Shown: positions 1 through 6,109 of the stretch, piece by piece | Layout: each line of letters begins with the position of its first letter | How positions within the stretch are numbered: position 1 is the first letter of the stretch | DNA from: an uncultured Lachnospiraceae bacterium | GTDB taxonomy: Bacteria; Bacillota; Clostridia; Lachnospirales; Lachnospiraceae | DNA: 6,895 nt | Direction: 5' to 3' | Assembly (NCBI GenBank): GCA_946413945.1 | Contig: CAMKMR010000092.1 | Coordinates: 1 to 6,895, forward strand | Position numbers and translations under genes: made by a program | The notes under the pieces: generated by a model | Told to the model about the DNA's origin: nothing | The model's database searches: none | The model's input: only the letters and a program-made list of their open reading frames with translations

Positions 1-25
1 CGCGGCAAAAAATTTGCTGTTTCCT

Positions 26-1033
26 TTACACTATATCCCCACCCAGGCTCAAATTCAGCATAGTATATAATTCTGCATTCTGATAGCCCATTGTAATGAG
101 AAGCCATAATTTAATATAAGCCGCAATAGGTGATATTTCAGGGAAAATCTTTAGACAATACAGCTGATAATCCTTAGTACTTTCATAGGAAATACCAGAA
201 GACACCCCTGTAATAAATACATCTATATTCCTCTCCTTCATTTCAGTCAGGAAGCTCTTTAATTCCTCTGTTTCCATAGGAAGTGTTCCTGAATGATATG
301 TACCTATTATCACAGCTTTTACTCTTTCGTCTATTTCTGGATATTTAAGGCCTGGACAGGCTTCAATCCTTACTATGCTGTCAGATACATTTAAAAGACC
401 TTTGTAAAGAAGGGCACTTGCCTCATCAATTCTTTCCTGATAAAAATCATTTTTAATCAAATGACCATTTTCATATTTTGCAAAAAATGAATTTTTAACA
501 GAAAACATGTCCGCTGTATAAGCCTGCGACATCAAAAGTCTTGAAGCTCTGTGAATATAGGTTATTGCATCCGAATTTCTATAAGGGATATATACGCCTT
601 TAATGCTTTTATCCGCTAGTGCAAGTCTTGTCATTGCAACTGCTCCATCCAGATTGTAGAGACCATTAGCCCTCTCGTCTTCTACAGGATGATCTGATGA
701 AACAAGAAAAACTGGTGTTTTTGAAAGCCCGGCTATATAGGATAAAAACGCCCCCGAATACTGAAGTGTATCTGTTCCATGAGTCACAATTATGCCATCG
801 TAATCTTTATTAATTCCTTCTATTACAGAATCCGCTAAAAGCTTAAGATTTGAGCCCATGCTGTTTTCGCTTAGCAAAGTGTAAGGCTCCACTGTATCAT
901 AAGTAAAATCGATCCCAATTTTTTCTTTATATGCACTGATTATCTTATAAGGCTTTCCACCATCAAGCGAAATAAACTTATCATTTGTTGTACTTCCAAT
1001 AGTGCCGCCTGTAAAAATAAATAAAATCTTCAT
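26..1033 (-). CDS. ansA: L-asparaginase, cytoplasmic AnsA-like type
   Basis: It hydrolyses L-asparagine to aspartate and ammonia. The 335-residue product matches the usual ~330-340 residues of bacterial asparaginases. Seen in the sequence: the first catalytic motif TGGTIGS at residues 8-14, with nucleophile Thr11; the second motif THGTDT at 84-89, giving the Thr87-Asp88 pair; and an ADK triplet with Lys142 where the family's catalytic lysine lies. A C-terminal domain carries GTYHSGT and a TGVSSG segment. There is no signal peptide, so a cytoplasmic enzyme is inferred. The ATG at 1033 is preferred because AAAGGA lies 9 nt upstream and the protein then begins directly with the family's first beta strand. 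The frame stays open to a TTG at 1090, but that codon has no ribosome site and lies too near the likely transcription start. The gene is monocistronic in this window. Type I versus type II substrate affinity cannot be judged from sequence. Confidence 0.93.
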   Translation of the reverse strand: MKILFIFTGGTIGSTTNDKFISLDGGKPYKIISAYKEKIGIDFTYDTVEPYTLLSENSMGSNLKLLADSVIEGINKDYDGIIVTHGTDTLQYSGAFLSYIAGLSKTPVFLVSSDHPVEDERANGLYNLDGAVAMTRLALADKSIKGVYIPYRNSDAITYIHRASRLLMSQAYTADMFSVKNSFFAKYENGHLIKNDFYQERIDEASALLYKGLLNVSDSIVRIEACPGLKYPEIDERVKAVIIGTYHSGTLPMETEELKSFLTEMKERNIDVFITGVSSGISYESTKDYQLYCLKIFPEISPIAAYIKLWLLITMGYQNAELYTMLNLSLGGDIV

Positions 1034-1104
1034 TATAATTTTTCCTTTTAGTTCTTCGTAAAATACTTTTTTCGTTTTAGGGCATGCCAAAAATACCCGA
1101 AAAC

Positions 1105-1133
1105 ATTATACATCATAAAAAGAAAAAAGACAG
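1105..1133 (-). promoter_or_regulatory. candidate promoter of the asparaginase gene
   Basis: On the minus strand a perfect TATAAT lies at 1110-1105. Seventeen bases upstream, at 1133-1128, is CTGTCT, a weak -35 match that lies in one arm of the preceding terminator hairpin. Predicted transcription would begin near 1098, leaving about 65 nt before the ATG at 1033. This also argues against translation from the TTG at 1090. The -10 is convincing but the -35 is poor, so the call is moderate. Confidence 0.45.
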
Positions 1134-1160
1134 CGACGAAATGCCACTGTCTTTTTTCTT
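1120..1160 (-). terminator. intrinsic terminator after the 75-residue gene
   Basis: The perfect arms at 1120-1133 and 1147-1160 form AAGAAAAAAGACAG paired with its complement. The GACAG core can extend inward through wobble pairs. On the minus strand the hairpin is followed by a T-rich run, fitting rho-independent termination. The outer arm overlaps the stop codon of the upstream gene (1159-1161). The A/T-rich flanks are symmetrical, so it could also work on the plus strand, although no plus-strand gene is seen. Confidence 0.75.
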
Positions 1161-1386
1161 ACCAGGCTGAATCAAAAATTGTTATTACTACCTTCGGATC
1201 ATTTCTGAACCTATTTTGTACTTCAGCTAAGAGATCATACATTTTCTTATTCACTTTTGGCAATAACATTGCTTCTTTCTTATTCTCTGTAAGAGTGATC
1301 TGTTCATTTTTTATTGCCTCTACATATCTAATGTATTCCCCCTCTTTGCAGACTGAAATCCCATATCTTCCACCAAAGCCAAACAT
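1159..1386 (-). CDS. small protein of unknown function (75 aa)
   Basis: I do not recognise this family. The ATG at 1386 has an excellent AAGGAGG ribosome site at 1400-1394 with a 7-nt gap. The frame continues upstream to a TTG at 1419, but the ribosome site would lie inside that longer version, so the short form is preferred. The product starts with a glycine/aromatic stretch (MFGFGGRYG). A charged middle with many Lys and Glu follows, then a hydrophobic end (VVITIFDSAW). It has one cysteine, no signal peptide and no clear transmembrane helix, so a small soluble alpha/beta protein is plausible. It has its own terminator and is separated by terminators from the desulfoferrodoxin and asparaginase genes, so it appears to be a single-gene unit. 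Strong translation signals make it a real gene rather than a chance frame. Confidence 0.75.
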   Translation of the reverse strand: MFGFGGRYGISVCKEGEYIRYVEAIKNEQITLTENKKEAMLLPKVNKKMYDLLAEVQNRFRNDPKVVITIFDSAW

Positions 1387-1538
1387 ATGATTTCCTCCTT
1401 CTCCCCTCAAAACAACCAATATTTTTTATACTTTCCAAAAATATTTGATTAAAATATACCATATTTTGCTTGAAAATACATCTATTTTTTTACATTTTTT
1501 TGTATACTTTATTCTTTTAGTTTTTATTTTACACACAA

Positions 1539-1570
1539 AAAGCTCTAGGCACACGAATCCCTAGAGCTTT
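1539..1570 (-). terminator. intrinsic terminator after desulfoferrodoxin
   Basis: A perfect 11-bp stem has arms at 1539-1549 and 1560-1570 (AAAGCTCTAGG with its complement) and a 10-nt loop. On the minus strand it ends in a TTTTT run and then T-rich sequence. It starts about 50 nt after the desulfoferrodoxin stop codon and fits the end of the rubrerythrin-desulfoferrodoxin transcript. Confidence 0.85.
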
Positions 1571-1622
1571 AGCGTTTAGATATTACCCCTTTTTATATTT
1601 ACCCCAATATTAATTACATTAA

Positions 1623-2000
1623 TTAAATCTCAGCTTTCCAAAGGCCGTGAAGATTGCAGTATTCATATGCCGCAACTGCTTTCTCTCCAGCAGCAAGAAC
1701 AAATTCTGCAACTGCTTCTTCACCCGGTTTAAGATCTTTCTTCTGATACCCCTTATCAGTCTCTAAAATAATAAACTGGATTGAATGCTCTGGAAGCATT
1801 GGATGTGCAACTGATCCAACAGCAACTTTCACTTTGTCACCATCTACTGTAACAACTGGTACATGCTTCTCTACTGCAGCATCCACTGTATTTGGCACAA
1901 TTTCTGTCATTGCTTCCCCACAGCATTCAGGTGTGCATCCAGTTTTTGCTGTTAAAAATGTTACAAAGTTACCACATTTACTACACTTGTAAAATACCAT
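1623..2000 (-). CDS. dfx: desulfoferrodoxin / superoxide reductase, two-iron-centre type
   Basis: It reduces superoxide to hydrogen peroxide in the cytoplasm, usually with electrons from rubredoxin, without releasing oxygen. The 125 residues match the two-iron (2Fe-SOR) class. The N-terminal desulforedoxin-like centre I uses Cys6, Cys9, Cys26 and Cys27. The catalytic centre II ligands fit His46 (EKHVPV), His66 (VAHPM), His72 (PEHS), Cys115 and His118 (CNLHG), with the conserved Glu44-Lys45 pair by the active site. An extra Cys22 lies in the loop between the centre I cysteine pairs; I cannot assign it a role. GGAGG stands 9 nt before the ATG. It lies 101 bp downstream of rubrerythrin on the same strand with no terminator between them. 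Co-transcription is therefore likely: this enzyme's peroxide product is the rubrerythrin's substrate. Confidence 0.96.
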   Translation of the reverse strand: MVFYKCSKCGNFVTFLTAKTGCTPECCGEAMTEIVPNTVDAAVEKHVPVVTVDGDKVKVAVGSVAHPMLPEHSIQFIILETDKGYQKKDLKPGEEAVAEFVLAAGEKAVAAYEYCNLHGLWKAEI

Positions 2001-2101
2001 ATCTAAACCTCCAATTAATTAATATCTTTTCTGATCTAATAATAGTCTCCCAAAATATTTCAACTCTCTTCAATATTCCTTTGATAAAACTATTTTCGAT
2101 T

Positions 2102-2743
2102 TTAGAAATTATCTTCATGAATTTCAAAATAGCTCTGTGGATGATTACATACAGGGCAAACATCTGGAGCTTTTGTTCCCACTACGATGTGACCGCAATT
2201 TCTGCATTCCCAGACTGAAACGCCGGACTTTTCAAATACAGCTTTCTCTTCAACATTTGAAAGAAGCTTTCTATATCTTTCCTCATGACGTTTTTCAATT
2301 TCGGCTACTCCACGGAACTTTTCAGCAAGTTCTGGGAATCCCTCTTCTTCTGCATCCTTTGCCATCTGAACATACATATCTGTCCACTCGAAATTTTCTC
2401 CTTCAGCTGCAGCCTTTAAGTTAGCAGCTGTATCTCCAAGAAGTCCTAATTCCTTGAACCACATCTTTGCATGTTCTTTTTCATTATCAGCTGTCTTAAG
2501 GAAGAGCGCTGCAATCTGCTCATATCCTGCCTTCTTTGCAACTGATGCAAAATATGTATATTTATTTCTTGCCTGAGATTCTCCTGCGAACGCATTAAGA
2601 AGATTCTGTTCTGTCTTTGTACCTGCATATTTATTCTTTGTTTCTGCTGGAACAAATACATCTTTCTGATGACACTTTGGGCATTCCTCTAAAGCCTCTT
2701 CACCTTCATATTCATATCCACATACCTTACAAACATATTTCAT
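2102..2743 (-). CDS. rbr: rubrerythrin with rubredoxin-like domains at both ends
   Basis: Rubrerythrins are NAD(P)H-dependent peroxidases of anaerobes that reduce hydrogen peroxide to water at a di-iron site, fed by rubredoxin-type iron. Three modules are visible in 213 residues. First is an N-terminal rubredoxin-like knuckle with Cys5, Cys8, Cys21 and Cys24. Then comes a four-helix ferritin-like domain at about 43-160, with probable iron ligands Glu55 (GESQA), Glu88 and His91 (EKEH), Glu119, a Glu in 132-134, and Glu150/His153. Last is a C-terminal rubredoxin-like domain with Cys180, Cys183, Cys196 and Cys199. Classical rubrerythrin has only the C-terminal knuckle and reverse rubrerythrin only the N-terminal one, so this combines both. 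The ATG at 2743 follows AGGAGG, with 11 nt after the GGAGG core. It is the first gene of a likely operon with desulfoferrodoxin. Confidence 0.95.
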   Translation of the reverse strand: MKYVCKVCGYEYEGEEALEECPKCHQKDVFVPAETKNKYAGTKTEQNLLNAFAGESQARNKYTYFASVAKKAGYEQIAALFLKTADNEKEHAKMWFKELGLLGDTAANLKAAAEGENFEWTDMYVQMAKDAEEEGFPELAEKFRGVAEIEKRHEERYRKLLSNVEEKAVFEKSGVSVWECRNCGHIVVGTKAPDVCPVCNHPQSYFEIHEDNF

Positions 2744-2817
2744 TATCTACCTTACCTCCTACTATTTATTAGTACTGAGTATGAGAGCGTTTCCCACAAC
2801 TCAATTTAACTACTTTA

Positions 2818-2846
2818 ATTTTATCCTAATTGTCCTTCTTTTCCAA
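2818..2846 (-). promoter_or_regulatory. candidate sigma-A promoter of rbr-dfx
   Basis: On the minus strand TTGGAA (2846-2841) and TAAAAT (2823-2818) are separated by exactly 17 nt. This would start transcription near 2811, with a leader of about 68 nt before rbr. I saw no good match to a PerR-type palindrome overlapping these boxes. A short inverted repeat lies just upstream and is listed separately. Confidence 0.5.
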
Positions 2847-2851
2847 GTTCA

Positions 2852-2866
2852 ATGTAGATAATACAT
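2852..2866. promoter_or_regulatory. short inverted repeat upstream of the rbr promoter
   Basis: ATGTA-GATAA-TACAT is a perfect 5-bp inverted repeat with a 5-nt centre. It begins five bases upstream of the predicted -35 box of rbr. The position would suit a regulator-binding site, but in AT-rich DNA such a short palindrome can occur by chance. No known regulator consensus is recognised. Confidence 0.2.
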
Positions 2867-2940
2867 ATTTTTTTCACACATTTATAAACCCAACCCACAA
2901 TAATAAAAACCGGGCCCTCCCAGATTTCAATCAGTTAAGC

Positions 2941-2972
2941 AAAAGAAAAGAACCTGCATCAAAGCAGGTTCC
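2941..2972 (-). terminator. intrinsic terminator of the metNIQ operon
   Basis: Arms at 2950-2957 (GAACCTGC) and 2964-2971 form a perfect 8-bp GC-containing stem with a 6-nt loop. On the minus strand it is followed by TTTTCTTTT. It lies about 25 nt after the metQ stop codon. Confidence 0.85.
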
Positions 2973-2995
2973 TTAAGAATAATGTAGAGAATATA

Positions 2996-3877
2996 TTAGT
3001 CAGCAAATGGAACTACTGCTCCATCATACTTCTCATTAATAAACTTTGTGATCTCTTCTGACTTTAATACTTCAACTAAAGCCTTGATCTTTTCACTATT
3101 TTCATTTCCCTCTTTTACAGCGATAAGGTTAACGTATGTCTTAGCTGCATCTGAATCAGAAGTTTCATAAGCGATAGCATCCTTTGCTGCTGAAAGTCCT
3201 GCCTCAAGAGCATAGTTACCGTTAAGTACCACAAAGCTTACTTCACCTATAACTCTTGCAACCTGAGCTGCCTCGAGTTCTTCAAACTTGATATTCTTTG
3301 GATTGTCCTTAATGTCATTTACTGTAGCTGTAAGTCCAGTGCCATCATTTAAAGTGATGATACCGTTAGCCTGAAGTAAGAGAAGTGCTCTTGCTTCATT
3401 TGTTGTATCATTTGGTATTGCGATCGTGTCCCCATCGGCAAGATCCTTAAGATCCTTCTTTGTTCCTGGATAGATTCCAAATGGTTCGTAGTGGATTCCA
3501 CCAGCATTTACAAGATGTGTTCCCTGTTCCTTATTAAATGACTCAAGGTATGGGATGTGCTGGAAGTAGTTCGCATCGAATTCTCCTGATTCTACCACAA
3601 GATTAGGCTGTACGTAATCATCAAATACTGTAACTTCAAGCTTATAACCCTTAGCTTCGAGAAGTGGTTTTGCCTCTTCAAGGATCTCAGCGTGAGGTGT
3701 TGCTGATGCTGCTACTGTGATAGTCTCTAATTCCTTTGCTGCCTCAGTTGCTGTTTCTACTTTCTGATCTGCCTTTGATGTATTATCATCAACTCCCTTC
3801 TTGCTTCCACAAGCTGTAAGTGATGAAAGTGCAAATGTTGCTGCTACAAGTACTGCTGTTATTTTCTTTAATCTCAT
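2996..3877 (-). CDS. metQ: NlpA/MetQ-family substrate-binding lipoprotein of an ABC importer
   Basis: This is the extracellular substrate-binding component, tethered to the outer face of the membrane, that delivers ligand to MetNI. The 293-residue product begins with a lysine-containing n-region and hydrophobic core, ending in the lipobox L20-T-A-C23 followed by G. Cys23 would be lipidated after signal peptidase II cleavage. A linker rich in Lys, Asp and Thr (about 25-50) leads into an NlpA domain at about 52-293. Family-typical stretches include the NYFQH segment (103-107), the GIHYEPFGIYPG region, PNDTTNEAR (155-163) and VVLNGNYA (216-223). By analogy with solved MetQ structures these probably line the amino-acid pocket. 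It lies 36 bp after metI with a GAGG ribosome site. Methionine is the likely ligand from family membership. Other NlpA members bind D-methionine or dipeptides, so the exact ligand is not proven. Confidence 0.9.
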   Translation of the reverse strand: MRLKKITAVLVAATFALSSLTACGSKKGVDDNTSKADQKVETATEAAKELETITVAASATPHAEILEEAKPLLEAKGYKLEVTVFDDYVQPNLVVESGEFDANYFQHIPYLESFNKEQGTHLVNAGGIHYEPFGIYPGTKKDLKDLADGDTIAIPNDTTNEARALLLLQANGIITLNDGTGLTATVNDIKDNPKNIKFEELEAAQVARVIGEVSFVVLNGNYALEAGLSAAKDAIAYETSDSDAAKTYVNLIAVKEGNENSEKIKALVEVLKSEEITKFINEKYDGAVVPFAD

Positions 3878-3913
3878 ATATTCTTTCCTCTTTTCATTGA
3901 TTTTTTATTATTC

Positions 3914-4576
3914 TTACTTTGTTCTCTTATCTGTCACCTTTGCTATCTTCATTCCAGCGTTCTGAAAAATCTGGAATAAAACAACGATAAGCGCCACAGT
4001 GATTACCATTATTCCTGTCTGCCATCTGTAATAACCATATCTAACTGCTATATCTCCAAGACCCCCGCCGCCAACGGTTCCTGCCATAGCTGAATAACCA
4101 AGTATCGTTCCTGTACAGATCGTAGCCCCAACTATTAAAGAAGGCTTTGCTTCCGGAATAAGTACCTTAAGTATTATCTGCAAATTGGATGCCCCCATGG
4201 ATCTAGCTGCTTCGATAACACCTTTATCCACTTCCTTAAGAGAGGATTCCACCATTCTTCCTATATAAGGTGCTGCGCATATAGTAAGCGGAACTATAAC
4301 TGCTGTAGGTCCATAACTCTTTCCAACGATTGCTCTAGTAATAGGGATCAGCAGGATAAGGAGTATTAAAAATGGTACGCTCCTCACCAGATTCGATATA
4401 AGATCTAAAATACGATATATATATTTATTGGGTTTTAATCCATCCGGTGCTGTACAATTAAGCGCCACTCCCATGGGAAGTCCCAGCAAATAACCACATA
4501 TAGTAGACAATATCGTCATATAGAGAGTGTCTTTAATACCAAGAAGAAGCATGTTTATCACTTGTTCTTTTAACAC
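3914..4576 (-). CDS. metI: MetI-type ABC importer permease
   Basis: This integral membrane subunit forms the translocation channel as a homodimer with two copies of the ATPase. The 220 residues match the usual MetI length (about 217). Hydrophobic segments can be seen near 15-37, 57-80, 90-106, 146-167 and 186-206, consistent with five transmembrane helices. The cytoplasmic coupling loop shows the EAA signature at 122-141, starting EAARSMGAS and ending IP. A glycine-rich GTVGGGGLGD turn follows at 166-175, as is typical of MetI. The start is GTG at 4576, chosen because AAAGGAGG lies 9 nt upstream. This places the first 44 nt inside the end of metN in another frame, so translational coupling is likely. 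It sits between its ATPase and lipoprotein partners, which supports the assignment. Confidence 0.92.
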   Translation of the reverse strand: MLKEQVINMLLLGIKDTLYMTILSTICGYLLGLPMGVALNCTAPDGLKPNKYIYRILDLISNLVRSVPFLILLILLIPITRAIVGKSYGPTAVIVPLTICAAPYIGRMVESSLKEVDKGVIEAARSMGASNLQIILKVLIPEAKPSLIVGATICTGTILGYSAMAGTVGGGGLGDIAVRYGYYRWQTGIMVITVALIVVLFQIFQNAGMKIAKVTDKRTK

Positions 4577-5348
4577 TACTCCTCACCTCCTTTGCCTGGT
4601 CTAAGCAAATGACATTTCCAATAAGATTCTTAGTTGCTCTTGATCTTGGATTTGCAAAAATTTCATTTACATAGCCATCTTCAACTAGTTTTCCTTCATC
4701 AATAATCGCTACCTTATTACAGATTGCTTTAACCACATCCATTGAATGAGTTATCACCACCATGGTTATTCCCATATCTTTATTGATCTCTTTTAGAAGA
4801 TCTAAGATCTGTGTAGTGGTCTTTGGATCAAGTGCGCTGGTAGCTTCATCTAATAACAGGATCTTAGGACTTGTTGAAAGTGCTCTTGCAATTGCAACCC
4901 TCTGACATTGTCCGCCAGATAACTGAGAAGGATAAGCTTTTTCTTTATCTGAAAGATTTACTCTTTCTAAAAGCTGTCTTGCTCTTTCTCTTGCATCTTT
5001 CTTTTTAACCCCTTTTAAGATCAGTGGAAAACTTACATTATCAATTACTGATTTTTGCTGCAGGAGGTTGAAGCTTTGAAATATCATTCCAATATTGCTT
5101 CTCTTTTTTCGTAAGTCTTTATCACTAAGGGTTCCTAAATCCTCTTTATCAACGATAACACTGCCCTTCGTAGGTCTTTCAAGGAAGTTAAGACATCTTA
5201 CCAGAGTACTCTTTCCTGCTCCAGACATTCCGATTATTCCATATATATCTTTCTCCTCAATTGAAAGATTGATATCAGTTAAGGCATTTACCGTATTTCC
5301 CTTAATATCAAATGTCTTATACAAATTCTTAGTCTCTATTATCGCCAT
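4533..5348 (-). CDS. metN: MetN-type ABC importer ATPase lacking the NIL domain
   Basis: This is the cytoplasmic ATPase that powers the MetNIQ importer. All nucleotide-binding motifs are present: Walker A GMSGAGKST (40-48), Q-loop Gln91 in IFQSFN, signature LSGGQCQR (143-150), Walker B ILLLDE ending Asp167-Glu168, D-loop SALD (171-174) and the switch His201. Cys148 in the signature replaces the more usual Gln/Lys/Arg. At 271 residues it is much shorter than Escherichia coli MetN (343). The C-terminal NIL domain that binds methionine and inhibits transport is absent. After about residue 240 there is only a short charged tail, its last part read from DNA that also encodes the start of metI. AAGGA stands 9 nt before the ATG. 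Assignment to methionine rests mainly on the adjacent metI and metQ. Confidence 0.92.
   Translation of the reverse strand: MAIIETKNLYKTFDIKGNTVNALTDINLSIEEKDIYGIIGMSGAGKSTLVRCLNFLERPTKGSVIVDKEDLGTLSDKDLRKKRSNIGMIFQSFNLLQQKSVIDNVSFPLILKGVKKKDARERARQLLERVNLSDKEKAYPSQLSGGQCQRVAIARALSTSPKILLLDEATSALDPKTTTQILDLLKEINKDMGITMVVITHSMDVVKAICNKVAIIDEGKLVEDGYVNEIFANPRSRATKNLIGNVICLDQAKEVRSSVKRTSDKHASSWY
4586..4593 (-). promoter_or_regulatory. ribosome-binding site for metI, inside metN
   Basis: AAAGGAGG at 4593-4586, within the metN reading frame, is followed after 9 nt by the GTG at 4576. It fixes the metI start and explains the overlap. The nearest ATG downstream would shorten the protein and has no comparable ribosome site. 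Confidence 0.7.
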
Positions 5349-5406
5349 TTTAATTTCCTTCCACGAAGCTTAACTTTTCGAAGCTTTGTTTTCTTTGATG
5401 TCACTT

Positions 5407-5435
5407 ATAATAACTTCCACGGGATAATAAAACAA
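5407..5435 (-). promoter_or_regulatory. candidate promoter of metNIQ
   Basis: On the minus strand TTGTTT (5435-5430) and TATTAT (5412-5407) are exactly 17 nt apart, between the upstream terminator and metN. The remaining leader is only about 50 nt. I see no SAM riboswitch (S-box) or T-box elements, which would need a longer leader. Any methionine control must therefore act in another way or be absent. In the leader AAGCTTCG occurs twice, 15 nt apart, and could form a weak AAGCTT hairpin just ahead of the ribosome site. Confidence 0.4.
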
Positions 5436-5442
5436 ATATATA

Positions 5443-5482
5443 AAAAATATGGCCGGTTATAGACAAAACCTATAACCGGCCA
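5443..5482 (-). terminator. strong intrinsic terminator closing the toxin-locus transcript
   Basis: A perfect 13-bp stem has arms 5450-5462 (TGGCCGGTTATAG) and 5470-5482 and a 7-nt loop. It has a GC-rich base and on the minus strand is followed by ATATTTTTT. No T-run follows on the plus strand, so it is directional. It separates the Rhs toxin locus from metNIQ. Confidence 0.85.
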
Positions 5483-5610
5483 CATAAAACGCTATTTTTG
5501 CTCGTTACTACCGTAACTCGCTACCCTAACCCTCATCGAATTTATCAACACAATCGAGAGTCGATTCGTAAGCGCTTAATATTCCACCAATAATAATGGT
5601 CATAATTCTT
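5483..5610. other. non-coding spacer after the presumed immunity gene
   Basis: I find no gene in these 128 bases. Two weak hairpins can be drawn: AATCGA-GAG-TCGATT at about 5552-5566, and an imperfect one with arms 5500-5508 and 5513-5521. Neither has a T-run on the minus strand. It may be remnant sequence from an earlier toxin or immunity cassette, but nothing in it proves this. Confidence 0.3.
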
Positions 5611-6108
5611 TTAATATGGTATCCAGTCCTCACCATCAGTCATCTCATCAATCGCATATTTATCAATATTACACTTATCATAATTTAACTCACGATTTGA
5701 AATTATATGAGAATAATTTATATTATTACCAACATCATAAATAATCATATAATTTTCGTAATCTGTCACCTCGAGCATGCATAACAATTTTTCATTATTT
5801 AAAAAATATGCATGAGAAACATTTTCAATATAATCAATAGAATAATTATTTTGTTTGATTATATTCCAAAAATTGTTTTTAAATCCGTAGAGTTTGTATG
5901 TTTGAACATTCATATTTTTATCTGGAGGTTCCAGTCTATAAATATCACATGTATGATCAAATAGTTTTATTATTTCTTCATAATCCATACAGCAATATAT
6001 GATAAGACTATCGCAATAACTTTTTAACCAATCAATTACTTCAATCCAACTATTAGTAGTAAAAATCCCATTACGATTATAAGTTCCAATGTAGATCACC
6101 TTAACCAT
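5611..6108 (-). CDS. putative immunity protein for the Rhs toxin tip (165 aa, unrecognised family)
   Basis: I do not recognise the family. The role is inferred from position: the ATG at 6108 follows the stop codon of the toxin-like tip by one nucleotide, the usual arrangement of toxin and immunity genes in polymorphic-toxin loci. AAAGGA lies 7-8 nt before this ATG, in the last codons of the tip. The frame extends upstream to 6252, but that portion only overlaps the toxin frame, so the shorter start is chosen. The protein has no signal peptide or transmembrane segment and is rich in Asn, Ile, Tyr and Asp. It is acidic near the end (DEMTDGEDW). This fits a cytoplasmic protein that binds a basic toxin. 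Its DNA is much more AT-rich than the metNIQ genes or the Rhs core, as expected for a mobile cassette. It could also be an unrelated hypothetical gene. Confidence 0.65.
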   Translation of the reverse strand: MVKVIYIGTYNRNGIFTTNSWIEVIDWLKSYCDSLIIYCCMDYEEIIKLFDHTCDIYRLEPPDKNMNVQTYKLYGFKNNFWNIIKQNNYSIDYIENVSHAYFLNNEKLLCMLEVTDYENYMIIYDVGNNINYSHIISNRELNYDKCNIDKYAIDEMTDGEDWIPY

Positions 6109-6109
6109 A

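Noticed and set aside
1..25. Terminator of the asparaginase gene at the left edge
   Set aside because: Only a 5-bp GCAAA/TTTGC inverted repeat is visible before the window ends, with no T-run following it, so it cannot be judged.
1034..1090. Asparaginase start at the TTG at 1090
   Set aside because: It has no ribosome site, lies about 8 nt from the predicted transcription start, and adds residues absent from the family's usual start.
1892..2424. Plus-strand open frames across desulfoferrodoxin and rubrerythrin
   Set aside because: They are antisense to genes with complete metal-ligand motifs and show no recognisable motifs of their own.
5095..5373. Plus-strand open frame opposite metN
   Set aside because: It lies antisense to the Walker A and Q-loop region of a clear ATPase and is most likely a shadow of it.
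5349..5450. SAM riboswitch or T-box upstream of metN
   Set aside because: The leader after the candidate promoter is only about 50 nt, and I could find none of the conserved elements of these regulators.
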